Below, piece after piece: positions 1 through 8,892 of a DNA stretch of 64,000 nucleotides. The notes under the pieces were generated by a model. That model had not been told where the DNA came from, made no database searches, and worked only from the letters and a program-made list of their open reading frames with translations. Position 1 is the first letter of the stretch, and each line of letters begins with the position of its first letter. Source of the DNA: Saprospiraceae bacterium (GTDB taxonomy: Bacteria > Bacteroidota > Bacteroidia > Chitinophagales > Saprospiraceae); NCBI GenBank assembly GCA_016711125.1, contig JADJTQ010000002.1, positions 124,001 to 188,000 on the forward strand. Direction: 5' to 3'. A program made the position numbers and the translations under genes.

Positions 1-97
1 GATAAAAATAATGATAATAGGCCATGAGAGGAATCAGAAGCAGGAAGCCTAACAACCACGGCTGGTCAAATTCGATATTTTGCAACAGGTCAAACAT
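1..97 (-). CDS. batA: BatA-type VWA membrane protein, N-terminal fragment cut by the window edge
   Basis: About 32 codons are visible, beginning MFDLLQNIEF and running into a hydrophobic stretch (LLGFLLLIPLMAYY) that fits the first membrane segment of the BatA N-terminal domain. The start overlaps the stop of the upstream gene in an ATGATG...TGA arrangement, which suggests translational coupling; the adjacent ATG at 100 is also possible. Its place after MoxR, DUF58 and a membrane protein gene is the usual order of Bat operons in Bacteroidota. The VWA domain itself lies outside the window, so the name rests on the N-terminus and context. Confidence 0.75.
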   Translation of the reverse strand, partial: MFDLLQNIEFDQPWLLGFLLLIPLMAYYHYFY

Positions 98-995
98 CAT
101 GTACTATTTTAGACTCTCGCGTAGCATGGACAAATGACTCTGCTTTTTGCATGAACTCTTCATGAATACCAATATCCGGTCGCGCTTTGGCAAATTTGAT
201 CAGATCAGCGATATTGAGTATCTGGTTCAAGTCTTGATGCAACGACTTATCCAACTCCTTTAGCAGGGTAAATTCAAGTATTTCGCTAGTAGTTGATTCC
301 AGAGCCGGTATATGATATCTGGCTTCTATATACGCCCTGACGATATGGGTCAGTTCAGATTGATAATCTTTGATTTTTCCGGCTTGCCAAAGTTTTTTAG
401 TGCGTAATTTTTGCAAATCAGCCAAAGCAATTTCATCAGGTGGAATGAGCACTTCTACGATGACTGGTGCAGGTGTTGCCTTTTTCTTGTGTAAGAATAT
501 GAGACCAATTATGAAGAGCCCCAATAGAAGGGCAATGACATATGGCATGGCGTCGCGGAACGTAAAGGGTTCGCGCAAAATCGGCTTAATCGGAGCCAAT
601 CCTGTAGAATCAATCGTAATGCCACTCACCTCCAATACAAGATCGTTTGAGTAGGCGGTGTCAGTCACTTGATCGGATTGGAATGGCAGTATTAGGGGAG
701 GCAATCTGAGATATCCGGTATCAAAGGCGGCAATCTTAACCATTTGATGGTATCCGTCAGAGCCTTCATTTTGCCAGGTTTGCTTCGAAAGTGTTTCGAT
801 ACCGAGCTTTTGCCATGCAATAAATGAAATTGTATCCGGTACAAAATCTACCTTACCTTTTACGTTCAGGTGCAACAACCGCTGGTCACCGATAAGCATT
901 TGATTGCTATCGACCGAGCAGGTAAATGTCACCTGGCCCAGGGATACCTGCCATGAGATCACAACAAAGACGATCAAGCTTAGATATCGCATCAA
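90..995 (-). CDS. Bat-operon membrane protein with N-terminal export signal (BatD-like/DUF4381-like)
   Basis: A 301-residue protein with a signal peptide (LSLIVFVVISWQVSLGQ), a periplasmic beta-rich region to about residue 148, one membrane segment at about 150-168, and a charged helical cytoplasmic region. This layout fits the protein usually found between DUF58 and BatA in Bacteroidota. Its start overlaps the DUF58 stop (ATGA) and its stop overlaps the batA start, so it sits inside a tightly coupled operon. A structural partner for the MoxR/VWA machinery is an inference from context; the molecular function is unknown. Confidence 0.7.
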   Translation of the reverse strand: MMRYLSLIVFVVISWQVSLGQVTFTCSVDSNQMLIGDQRLLHLNVKGKVDFVPDTISFIAWQKLGIETLSKQTWQNEGSDGYHQMVKIAAFDTGYLRLPPLILPFQSDQVTDTAYSNDLVLEVSGITIDSTGLAPIKPILREPFTFRDAMPYVIALLLGLFIIGLIFLHKKKATPAPVIVEVLIPPDEIALADLQKLRTKKLWQAGKIKDYQSELTHIVRAYIEARYHIPALESTTSEILEFTLLKELDKSLHQDLNQILNIADLIKFAKARPDIGIHEEFMQKAESFVHATRESKIVHDV

Positions 996-1863
996 TGGGA
1001 TCTCTTTTTAAAAAAACGGTGTAGAGCCAAAATATAAGATTCCCGGCTTTCTAAACTGATGAGATCTGCTCTTGACCGGTTAAATAAGGTGCTCAGCATC
1101 TGCTCCTTTTGAGCGAACGCTAATTCATGTCTTTGTCGGGTATTTTTGTCAGCAGTGTCGATGACTTGCTGTACACCGGTTTCGGCATCGGTGATCCCTA
1201 AAAGTCCCGCCTGTGGCAAAGATTTTTCGAATGGATCATAGAGATGCATTCCGATGATGTCATGCTTTCGGGCAGCAATCTGCAGGGGCTGATCAAACGA
1301 GGGGCAAAAAAGTCACTTAATATGAAACAGATACTTTTCTTTTTCACCACATTATTGAAATACTCGATGGCTTGTGCCACGTTGGTTTGGCCCGATTCAG
1401 TTTGGCCATCAATCAGTTCGCGGATGATGCGAAGAATGTGTTTTTTACCTTTTTTGGGCGGAATGTAGAGTTTGACTTCGTCGGAAAAAAGGATCAGTCC
1501 TACTTTGTCATTATTATTGATGGCTGAAAACGCCAACACTGCACAAATCTCGGTGATTAAGTCGCGTCGCAGATACAATTGGGTGCCAAAGTTGGATGAG
1601 GGGCTGATGTCAACCAACAGCATTACGGTAAGTTCCCGTTCTTCCTCAAACACCTTTACATGAGGCTGTCCGGTACGGGCAGTCACATTCCATTCGATAT
1701 TTCGAACATCATCGCCAAACTGATAATCACGTACTTCGCTAAAGGACATTCCCCGGCCCTTGAAGGCGCTATGATATTCTCCGGAAAACAGTTCTTTACT
1801 GATTCCCTTGGTCTTTATCTCAATCTTCCTGACTTTTTTGAGCAGTTCACTCGTTTCCATCAT
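992..1863 (-). CDS. DUF58 domain protein with VWA-like fold (frameshifted in this sequence)
   Basis: The N-terminal 190 codons carry the DUF58 signature: GRGMSFSEVRDYQFGDDVRNIEW followed by a VWA-like metal site (LLVDISPSSNFG). The frame then breaks near 1295-1297, where one T is missing on the coding strand, and the C-terminal half continues as MHLYDPFEKSLPQAG in the next frame. Restoring that base gives one protein of about 290 residues, the normal family length. It lies 24 bp after the MoxR gene and overlaps the next gene by four bases. Family knowledge: DUF58 proteins work with MoxR AAA+ ATPases; substrates are unknown. Confidence 0.88.
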
Positions 1864-1887
1864 TCTACATTTTTCAGGAAAAATGGC

Positions 1888-2885
1888 TTAGGGTACTTCC
1901 ACGACATTGAGGATTTCTTTAATGATATCTTCCTGCGTGATATTTTCAGCCTCCGCTTCGTATGTTAACCCAATCCGGTGACGCATAATGTCATGGCAGA
2001 CCGCACGGACGTCTTCCGGGATCACAAACCCCCGGCGTCTCAGGAATGCATAGGCTTTGGAAGCCAGGCCAAGATTAATACTTGCCCTGGGGCTGGCACC
2101 ATATTGGATCAGTGGTTTAAGACGATCCAAACCATGCTCCTCAGGAGTCCTGGTCGCAAATACAATGTCCAGAATATATTGTTCGATTTTATCGTCCATG
2201 TACACTTTGCGCACGGTTTTCGGGCCCTCATAACATCTTCCGGGCTGATCCGGGTCTCTACCTTGCCAAAATGTTCATCGTTGAGATTACGGCGTATGAT
2301 CTCGCGTTCTTCCTCTTTGGTAGGATATCCGATATTCACCTTGAGCATAAACCGGTCTATTTGTGCTTCCGGTAGATTGTAGGTCCCTTCCTGCTCGATC
2401 GGGTTTTGAGTGGCCAGGACAAGAAAAGGCTCTTCCAGCTTATAACTTTGGTCTCCAATGGTCACCTGACGTTCTTGCATGGCTTCAAGAAGGGCACTTT
2501 GTACTTTGGCAGGAGCCCGGTTTATCTCATCGGCCAATATGAAATTGGCGAAAATAGGACCCTTTCGGACGTTAAAACTTGCTTCACTCGGATTGTAGAT
2601 CAGGGTTCCGATAATGTCGGCCGGCAGCAAATCAGGAGTAAATTGTATTCGGCTGAATTTGCCTTGCACTACCGAAGCCAAGGTCTTAATGGCCAAGGTC
2701 TTAGCCAAACCCGGTAATCCTTCCAGAAGCACATGCCCCTTGGTAAGCAGTCCGAGCAGGAGGCGTTCCATCATGCGCTCCTGGCCCACAATAACTTTGG
2801 AAGTCTCATCCAGCAATTGCTCGACAAATGCACTTTCGATGTAAATTTGTTGATTCAGAGCTTCAATGTCTAGTGCAGGCTGCAT
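1888..2885 (-). CDS. MoxR-family AAA+ ATPase (frameshifted in this sequence)
   Basis: Walker A is GLPGLAKT at residues 56-63, Walker B is LADEINRAP, and the sensor region ATQNPIEQEGTYNLPEAQIDRF is typical of MoxR proteins. The frame breaks at a run of four T (2217-2220 on the plus strand); adding one base joins the core domain to the AAA lid (VRKVYMDDKIEQYILDIV and onward), giving about 332 residues as expected. It is the first gene of the Bat operon. MoxR proteins act as chaperone-like ATPases for VWA partners and are linked to stress and envelope integrity in other bacteria. Confidence 0.92.
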
Positions 2886-2969
2886 AGCTTGGTTGTCGTT
2901 TAGTGATTAGATAAGGGGCGTAAAAATGACATTTTTTGCCCAATAAAATGCGAAAATAAGGACTTGCCG

Positions 2970-3597
2970 ATGAGTAAAGCACACCACTTACGAGGGTTTA
3001 ACGAAGTTTTAACCCTAGCATTTTCCAGTTTCCTTTTTTTTACGATTTTGGTACCCACCAGCCTCTTAGCCCAGGAGACTTCACAATTATCTATTATAAA
3101 TCTGAAAAAAGCTACAGTGTTTTTCGTACTACCCACGGCATTTACCAAAATATCTGTCCTTAGAGACAGGGCTTCCGCGGCACAAAATCAAAGTGAAAAG
3201 GAGCATTTGTTAAAACTCATCGATCGGGAAAAAATGGAGGCTGATAGTTTTTCAAAAGCTCTACAGCATGCAGTTCAACAACACTATACATTTTCAGCTT
3301 ATGCCTATATCCCCGACTCTGCCTTGAAACAAATGGTCAATCAATCTGAAGAAACTTCCACCCCCATCTTCATCGTCCGTAGAACCACGACTGAGAGCGG
3401 AGCTGATGCCCCTGGTACTACATGATGGAATCATGCAACCCTTGGAACGACCTTTACCCTACTACGCGAGACTAGGCAGATTCACCTCATTTATCGATGT
3501 ATTTTTTGGTAAATCAGACTACGTTTGGAGAGACCTGGATGGAGCAATCCGCAAATGGTCTCAACGGCTGGAAGAGTACTATGAAAAAAAGCGATAA
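2970..3597 (+). CDS. Exported protein of unknown function (frameshifted)
   Basis: The N-terminus has an export signal (LTLAFSSFLFFTILVPTSLLAQ). The mature part is helical and charged, with no motif I recognise. Around 3386-3388 the frame ends prematurely, but the next frame continues with a plausible C-terminus (RLRAELMPLVLHDGIMQPLE and onward) to 3597, so one extra base is likely. Together the two parts make about 208 residues. I chose the ATG at 2970 with AAGGA upstream over the TTG at 2964. It is divergent from the Bat operon. Confidence 0.55.
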
Positions 3598-3666
3598 TTC
3601 ACGACTGCCCACCAACTTGAGCAGGTATTGCCGATTTGGAGAGTACGGTATTTGCAAGCTGCCGAC

Positions 3667-4014
3667 TTACCGATTCTCTTCTTCCCTTCTCACGGGGATA
3701 ATTGGTTCGATTTTGATGCTATCCGTCTTTCGCTCAAACTCGGGCCTGGGAGGTCTGATGGGTACTGGTGGCCGCTGCAAGGAATCTAGCGCGATAAAGA
3801 CTGGATTGGCTCGTAAAATGCTGTCTGCCAGCGTGCTCGCTTCTTCCAGAATTTTTACCCGGCAGCGTTTTTTTTCGGCTTCGATATATTCGTGCAATCG
3901 CTTCTTAACTTGCTGATTGATCAGCATTTGGACCTGAACGCTATTATCCACTTTGCAAGATCCGATCAGACAAGCACATACTAAGGCAAATCCAATGCTA
4001 TTTGCTTTTTTCAT
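3667..4014 (-). CDS. Small lipoprotein, last gene of the two-component operon
   Basis: This 115-residue protein has a short signal peptide ending in a lipobox (CLIGSC), so it should be lipid-anchored. The mature part is helical and charged (VKKRLHEYIEAEKKRCRVKILEEASTL can be seen as an amphipathic helix split over residues 36-62), followed by a proline-rich tail (RPPVPIRPPRPEF). It overlaps the preceding small lipoprotein gene by 17 bp and belongs to the kinase-regulator operon. A coiled-coil partner of the neighbouring lipoprotein or of the sensor kinase is a guess. I do not recognise the family. Confidence 0.6.
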   Translation of the reverse strand: MKKANSIGFALVCACLIGSCKVDNSVQVQMLINQQVKKRLHEYIEAEKKRCRVKILEEASTLADSILRANPVFIALDSLQRPPVPIRPPRPEFERKTDSIKIEPIIPVRREEENR

Positions 4015-4261
4015 ACTGTTCCAGCATTAGTTTGATCTCCGAAAGTCGTCGCTCCCTAATAGAATCTGTCCAAATCGAAAGCATGTCGTCACGAAACAGG
4101 TTACAGCTATCTTTGAGGTTAGCATTCCATTCATTCCGGCTTACCAAAAAGAGTGAATCTGCAAGTTTAAGGTCATCACGAGTAAGTACTACCTCACTCC
4201 TGTCAGCACAACTTGAGGCGGTGAGACTCAATAGAAAGGCGAAAGTAAAAAGTCTAACCAT
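3998..4261 (-). CDS. Small lipoprotein in the two-component operon
   Basis: An 87-residue protein with signal peptide and lipobox (LTASSC). The mature part is mostly helical and rich in charged residues (DDLKLADSLFLVSRNEW and IRERRLSEIKLMLEQYEK). It overlaps the response regulator stop by 8 bp and the next lipoprotein by 17 bp, so the four genes are probably made from one transcript. It shares its general design with its neighbour (lipobox, then an amphipathic helix), although I see no clear sequence identity. Function unknown. Confidence 0.6.
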   Translation of the reverse strand: MVRLFTFAFLLSLTASSCADRSEVVLTRDDLKLADSLFLVSRNEWNANLKDSCNLFRDDMLSIWTDSIRERRLSEIKLMLEQYEKSK

Positions 4262-4952
4262 TCGTTTTTAATTTAAATCCGACTCCGTGAATGTTTTCCA
4301 GCTGCACACTAAGATCGGTGGCAAGCAATTTTCGCAGTCTGCTGATAAAGACGTCCAGACTCCGGCCCATAAAATAATCATCTTCACCCCAGATTTTTTC
4401 GAGAATATCACTTCGCTTGCACAGCTGATTTTTTTGCAAAATTAAATACTTTAAGAGATCTGCCTCCTTTTGGGTCAATACCTTTTCGGCATCGGGCATA
4501 ATCAGTTGGAGGTTGTCATGATCAAGCGTAAAATGACCTATCTGAAGGCTACTTGGGTTTCGACTTACGACTACTTTGCTGCGTCTTAGAAAGACGTTGA
4601 TTCGAAATAAAAGCTCCTCGATGCTATACGGTTTGGTTATATAATCATCCGCTCCCAACTTAAAACCCTTGAGCCGGTCTTCTTTTAGTGATTTGGCAGT
4701 GAGAAAAAGGATAGGCACCTCCTGATTGACCGCCCGTATAGCCGCAGCAATCGCGAAACCATCTATCAGCGGTAACATAACGTCAAGAATTGCCAGATCA
4801 AAACTCACCATCGGCAAGGCATCCAGGACAGATTGACCGTTGGTAAAGTGACTTACCCCATAGCCATGCTGTTCCAGATTGTCACGGGTCACAAAGCCCA
4901 GGGTTTCATCGTCTTCAACATACAAAATCTGAGGGGTAAATTTATGATCCAT
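4254..4952 (-). CDS. OmpR/PhoB-family response regulator
   Basis: The protein has 232 residues in two domains. The receiver domain (about 9-122) has the acidic pair in YVEDDE, the phosphoacceptor Asp in LAILDVMLPL, the conserved Thr in LFLTAK and the Lys in YITKPY. The C-terminal winged helix (about 135-230) has the usual EADLLKYL and GRSLDVFISRLRKLL elements. It overlaps the kinase gene by 11 bp. OmpR/PhoB proteins bind tandem direct repeats; the CATTAAC array at 6284-6322 upstream of this operon is the obvious candidate site (inference). Confidence 0.93.
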   Translation of the reverse strand: MDHKFTPQILYVEDDETLGFVTRDNLEQHGYGVSHFTNGQSVLDALPMVSFDLAILDVMLPLIDGFAIAAAIRAVNQEVPILFLTAKSLKEDRLKGFKLGADDYITKPYSIEELLFRINVFLRRSKVVVSRNPSSLQIGHFTLDHDNLQLIMPDAEKVLTQKEADLLKYLILQKNQLCKRSDILEKIWGEDDYFMGRSLDVFISRLRKLLATDLSVQLENIHGVGFKLKTNG

Positions 4953-6230
4953 GGAAGGTTTGCTTTTTCATAATCAATGTCACCTGAGTACCCTCCCCGG
5001 GAGTACTTGTAATCTCCATTTGCCAACCGTGCATTTTTACCATTTGCCTCACGTAATGTAACCCAAGACCAAAACCCTTGGCATTATGAATATTGCCTGT
5101 GGGCACCCGGAAAAACTTCTGATCCAATTTAGCCAGATACCTCTTGGCAATACCGATGCCTTGGTCCCTAACTGTGATCAGAAGCTCCTGTCTGGTCTCT
5201 TTGACATCAACGCTGATTTCAGCCTTACCTCGATTGTATTTTAAAGCATTGTCAACCAGATTGTACAATATGTTGGAGAGATGATGTTGGTCTGCCAGTA
5301 CAATAAAATCCCTTCCAATGTAAGTTGCTGTCAGGTTCGCCCCTTCATTTTCAAGCCTGCTTTTCAGCTGATCGATCATTTCGTCGACAATCATACGAAC
5401 AGATACTTCTTGTTTTTGCAATACCAGCTTTCCTTTCTGAAGGCCAGCAATTTGCAAAACCCTTTCGACCTGGTCATTCAGTCGTGAGGCCTGGTCATTG
5501 ATGATGCCTGCATAGCGAAACAACCGCGTATCTTGCTGTATTTGCGAATTATTTAGAAAAACTTCAGAACTGACCTTGATGCTGGACAGCGGCGTTTTAA
5601 ACTCATGGGTCATATTGTTGATGAAATCTTTTTGAAGATCGGACAGCTTCTTTTGATGTAAAATTTCGAAGGTAGCATAGGTAAAAAATAAAACCGCCAG
5701 ACACAGAATCGCCGTAAATAGAATCGGCAACCATTGGTTTTTCAGGATGTAGCCCTTGCGTTCTGGAAATCGCACTCCAAAATAATAGACGAAATCACTT
5801 TGGGTGGGCACATCCAATGATTTGGAGGAAGAAGCATTGACAGACCCTTCTTTCGAACTGATGTAATTACCATAGACCATCTGATCGGTATCACAATCGT
5901 AGATACCGTATTCGAAGTCAGTACGAAGTCCTGTCGCTTCAAATTCCTTAAGTAGGTAGAATTCGAGGTTTGCCGCGTCTATGGCATCACGGATATTGAC
6001 GATATAGTAGTCCTGAGAGATTTGATTGATCAAATCATAAGAAGGTAGCTGCACTTTCTTTAATTCAGAAATTTGTTTGGCGACATTGCGTAAGGCAATA
6101 TGTGCCCGCTCTTCAAATGCTTTCTCACTTTGACTAAAGGCGTTGCTAAGCCAGTATCCCTGCACAATACAGATGCAGATCAAAGCCGGGCGGCAGTGAT
6201 GACAACTTTCCATATTGAAGTATTGCTCAT
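4942..6230 (-). CDS. Membrane sensor histidine kinase (N-terminal frameshift)
   Basis: Two membrane segments flank an extracytoplasmic sensor region of about 130 residues; the second segment is WLPILFTAILCLAVLFF. The H-box is HEFKTPLSSIK, the N-box is LYNLVDNALKYN, and the G-boxes are DQGIGI and GFGLGLHYV, so the kinase core is intact. The open frame alone begins at an odd Cys-rich start; adding one base near 6186 joins it to MSNTSIWKVVITAA starting at 6230, which gives a normal first membrane helix. It is followed by its regulator and two small lipoprotein genes. The ligand is unknown. Confidence 0.9.
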
Positions 6231-6257
6231 GATTTGTCTGATCTGACCATAAAGTTA

Positions 6258-6273
6258 GGTCTGATTTCAGACC
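6258..6273. promoter_or_regulatory. 16-bp perfect palindrome upstream of the sensor kinase gene
   Basis: GGTCTGA and TCAGACC form a perfect inverted repeat around two central T bases. It lies between the kinase start (6230) and the CATTAAC array. It could be an operator for a dimeric repressor or a hairpin in the kinase mRNA leader. The sequence alone does not decide between these. Confidence 0.5.
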
Positions 6274-6283
6274 CCAAAATAGT

Positions 6284-6322
6284 CATTAACAACTCATTAA
6301 CAATCATTTGAAACTCATTAAC
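6284..6322. promoter_or_regulatory. Four phased CATTAAC-like direct repeats, candidate response-regulator box
   Basis: Exact CATTAAC occurs at 6284, 6295 and 6316, and a degenerate CATTTGA at 6305. The starts are therefore 11, 10 and 11 bp apart, so all four half-sites face the same side of the helix. Seven-base direct repeats with three- or four-base spacers are the known format of PhoB/OmpR sites. The array lies between the divergent kinase operon and the DUF1573 gene and ends 22 bp before that gene's -7 box, where an activator would contact the polymerase. Confidence 0.65.
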
Positions 6323-6344
6323 GGCCAGCAGATACATATCGATG

Positions 6345-6352
6345 TAGGTTTG
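6345..6352 (+). promoter_or_regulatory. -7 promoter box for the DUF1573 gene (TAGGTTTG)
   Basis: Exact match to the Bacteroidota -7 consensus TAnnTTTG, 32 bp before the ATG at 6385. No good -33 TTG is present at the right distance, which fits a promoter that needs the adjacent CATTAAC-bound activator. Confidence 0.6.
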
Positions 6353-6384
6353 TGTCATTAATTCATTTTTAAAAACATTAAACT

Positions 6385-6771
6385 ATGACAACCTTAAATT
6401 TGAAGCTCATGTACACCCTTTTTGCCGCCATATTTTGTGCATTTGCGTTTACCATCCCAAAACCCGTCCATTTTGATAAGATGGAGCACAACTTCGGCAT
6501 TATCACTCAGGGCATCCCTCAGACAGCTGTTTTTACGCTCACCAATGAAAGTGATCAAGCGATCATCCTGAAAAATGTGAAAGGATCTTGCGGATGCACA
6601 GCTACAAGCTACACCAGCGAAACCATTCTATCGGGAGAAAGCACCGAGATAGAGGCGACATTCAACGCTAAAGCTATGGGTGCTTTCCGGAAGACAGTGT
6701 CTGTTTACACCAATGCGCAGGAAGAAGCCTTCGTATTGACGATCACTGGAACTGTGGCTGAGGCGAAATGA
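6385..6771 (+). CDS. Secreted DUF1573 protein
   Basis: A 128-residue protein with an N-terminal export signal (LMYTLFAAIFCAFAF) followed by a single immunoglobulin-like DUF1573 domain: FDKMEHNFGIITQG, then VFTLTNESDQAIILKNVKGSCGCTA and a C-terminal beta-rich segment. The CGC motif is typical of the family. These small exported proteins are common in Bacteroidota and their role is unknown. The gene is divergent from the two-component operon and shares its regulatory region, so it is a likely target of that system. A hairpin terminator follows at 6813. Confidence 0.88.
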   Translation: MTTLNLKLMYTLFAAIFCAFAFTIPKPVHFDKMEHNFGIITQGIPQTAVFTLTNESDQAIILKNVKGSCGCTATSYTSETILSGESTEIEATFNAKAMGAFRKTVSVYTNAQEEAFVLTITGTVAEAK

Positions 6772-6812
6772 AAAAATGAAGTTCAGCCCGAAATATGGGT
6801 TCAATTTTTGGA

Positions 6813-6844
6813 GGGCCTCCCAAAATCATAGGGGGCTCTTTTTT
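6813..6844 (+). terminator. Intrinsic terminator after the DUF1573 gene
   Basis: GGGCCTCC (6813-6820) pairs with GGGGGCTC (6831-6838) over eight positions, two of them G-U, with a ten-base loop, and is followed by six T. It lies 42 bp after the stop codon. Confidence 0.8.
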
Positions 6845-6920
6845 ACGCCCGGTTTTGATAGCCCGTCACTGGTCTTAAATGCTACTCAACCCAAAGTCTT
6901 ATTATGACAGCCAATATCAT

Positions 6921-6928
6921 TATCTTTG
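6921..6928 (+). promoter_or_regulatory. -7 promoter box for the DUF4271 gene (TATCTTTG)
   Basis: Exact TAnnTTTG match. It places transcription start near 6934, so the TTG at 6926 that could open the reading frame lies inside the promoter and cannot be the start codon. Confidence 0.65.
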
Positions 6929-6949
6929 CAGCTCCTAATAACTCGAGGA

Positions 6950-8094
6950 TTGAACAGAACTCATTCAAGTTCAGCATATGATCATTGGTTAAGAAGACTT
7001 TTAGGGTCCCTGATTCTGCTATCTTATTCGGTTCTCAGCTTTGGCCAACAGGAAAATCCTTTTGAACTTAAAAACCGTATTCGCCCGAAAAAGGAGACAG
7101 CAGACTCTCTGGTACCTCAAAGTTCACCTGTTTCGCGTGTCAATTTGCCCGATACTTTGTCATTGGGGTTGGAGCGGGATTCGCTAGAGAAGCAGCAAAC
7201 CGTTTTTGATTTGACCCAAACTATCGGGCGTGTCGATACTAACAAGCCGATTGTCAATAATCTTCCCCCAGATACAATCAGGTCAGACACTGCAACCCCT
7301 TTGGTTATACCTGATACAATCTTGGTGGAAGCAACCCAATCTACCCACACGTTTACCCCAACTAAAAATAGCGATAAGCCAACTAAGTCTCCCCCAGGAC
7401 TTGTCACTAAGCTTAATCAACTACCATTACCCAATCAGCATGAAGTAGACAACGGAAATGTGCTTTTTGGCATCAGTATTTTGTCCTTATTACTCTTGGC
7501 TTCCTGCTGGCAGTCAATCGTTCAATTGTAAAGAAGGCGTACCGGGCAATTGCCAATGACAACTACCTGCGATTTCTTTATCGGGAGTACAAATCAATGC
7601 CATGGCTCTATTGGCTATTTTATTTCCACTTTTTTATAAATGCCGGGTTTTTCACCTATCTTTTTCTCCATTATTTTCAATGGTATCAAGCAGGCTCGGT
7701 GGTTGTGCTAACTCTTTGCATCCTATTTGTCATGGGCACCTATTTACTTAAGCATATGGCATTGGGTACGATTGGCTCGACATTTCCAGTGGAGAAAGAG
7801 ACTAGTCTGTATGGCTTTGTGACGATGCTTGTTAATATCCTGCTTGGCCTCGCCCTGGTACCAATCAATTTGTTAGTGGCTTTTGGTCCGGAAATGGTGG
7901 TGCCCTTTGCGATCTGGATTGGAATTTCCCTGGTAGTCTTAATGTATTCTTTTAGACAGTTGAAAGGCCTGTTCATCTCGGGTCGCTTAGTGCGGGCATA
8001 TCTATTTCATTTTTTTCTCTATCTTTGCAGCGCCGAAATCGCACCCTTACTAATAGTTGGGAAACTGGCCTTGGGCAATTTTGGGGAAAATTGA
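6950..8094 (+). CDS. DUF4271 membrane protein (frameshifted)
   Basis: The N-terminal part has an export-type hydrophobic segment (LLGSLILLSYSVLSFGQ) and a long Pro/Thr/Asp-rich linker. The C-terminal part has about five membrane helices (for example YFHFFINAGFFTYLFLHYF) and ends FHFFLYLCSAEIAPLLI, typical of DUF4271. The frame breaks near 7500; adding one base joins LSLLLLA to FLLAVNRSIVKKAYRA. The start is uncertain: TTG at 6950 is in frame and downstream of the promoter. Family context: DUF4271 commonly precedes hemD in Bacteroidota, as here. The function is not established. Confidence 0.8.
8020..8027 (+). promoter_or_regulatory. -7 promoter box inside the DUF4271 gene, for hemD (TATCTTTG)
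   Basis: Exact TAnnTTTG match located in the last 75 bases of the DUF4271 coding region, 90 bp before the hemD-like ATG. It would give the synthase its own transcript in addition to read-through from DUF4271. Confidence 0.5.
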
Positions 8095-8117
8095 TTTTTT
8101 CATTCAAAATGAATTGA

Positions 8118-8891
8118 ATGTCAGCATCAAATGTAGAAGTAAAGAAATATAAGAAGGTCAAAACCATATTGATCTCACAGCCAAAACCAGAGCGATCTCC
8201 GTACTATAGCCTGGAACAAAAGTATGGCCTGAAGATCGATTTTCGTCCCTTTATTCACGTAGAGGGAGTGGCTGAAAAAGAATTTAGAAAGACACGTACG
8301 CGGCCTGATGAATTTACCGCCGTGATCTTTACCAGCAAAAATGCGATTGAACATTATTTTCGGATGTGCGAAGACATGCGCATCAAGATAACCCAAGACA
8401 TGAAGTATTTCTGTCTTTCTGAAGCGATTGCCCACTACCTCCAGAAATTCATCATTTACCGCAAACGAAAAGTGTTTGTCGGTAAACGGGAAATCGAAGA
8501 TCTGTCGCACTATTTCAACAAACACAAAACAGAAAAATTCCTGCTTCCCTGCTCAAACCTAGGCGCAAGACCGGTAGTGGAGTACCTGGAGAAAACGAGC
8601 ATCAGCTTTAAGGAGGCCATGATGTATCGCACTGTGAGCAGTGATCTATCTGACTTAAGGGATATTTTTTACGATGTTTTGGTATTTTTTAGTCCATTGG
8701 GCATTCAATCTTTATACGAAAACTTTCCGGATTTTAAGCAAAACGAAACCCGGATCGCAGTGTATGGTAGCAGTACCGGTGCCGCTGTTAATGAAAGGGG
8801 ATTGACGATCAATATTTTGGCCCCATCTCCTGAAACTCCTTCGATGACCATGGCGTTGGAGAAGTATATTCAAGAGGCCAACAAGAAATAG
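8118..8891 (+). CDS. hemD: Uroporphyrinogen-III synthase family protein (HemD-like)
   Basis: The 257-residue protein has the two-lobed HemD layout with weak motifs, as usual for the family: VKTILISQPKPERSPYY at the N-terminus, TAVIFTSKNAIEHYF in lobe one, and DVLVFFSPLGIQSLYENFP plus RIAVYGSSTGAAVNERG in lobe two. Family knowledge: HemD cyclises hydroxymethylbilane with D-ring inversion to uroporphyrinogen III on the way to heme. It follows DUF4271 by 23 bp. The protein is divergent, so another ring-modifying role is possible, but the S/N contacts of the active cleft are present. Confidence 0.82.
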   Translation: MSASNVEVKKYKKVKTILISQPKPERSPYYSLEQKYGLKIDFRPFIHVEGVAEKEFRKTRTRPDEFTAVIFTSKNAIEHYFRMCEDMRIKITQDMKYFCLSEAIAHYLQKFIIYRKRKVFVGKREIEDLSHYFNKHKTEKFLLPCSNLGARPVVEYLEKTSISFKEAMMYRTVSSDLSDLRDIFYDVLVFFSPLGIQSLYENFPDFKQNETRIAVYGSSTGAAVNERGLTINILAPSPETPSMTMALEKYIQEANKK

Positions 8892-8892
8892 A

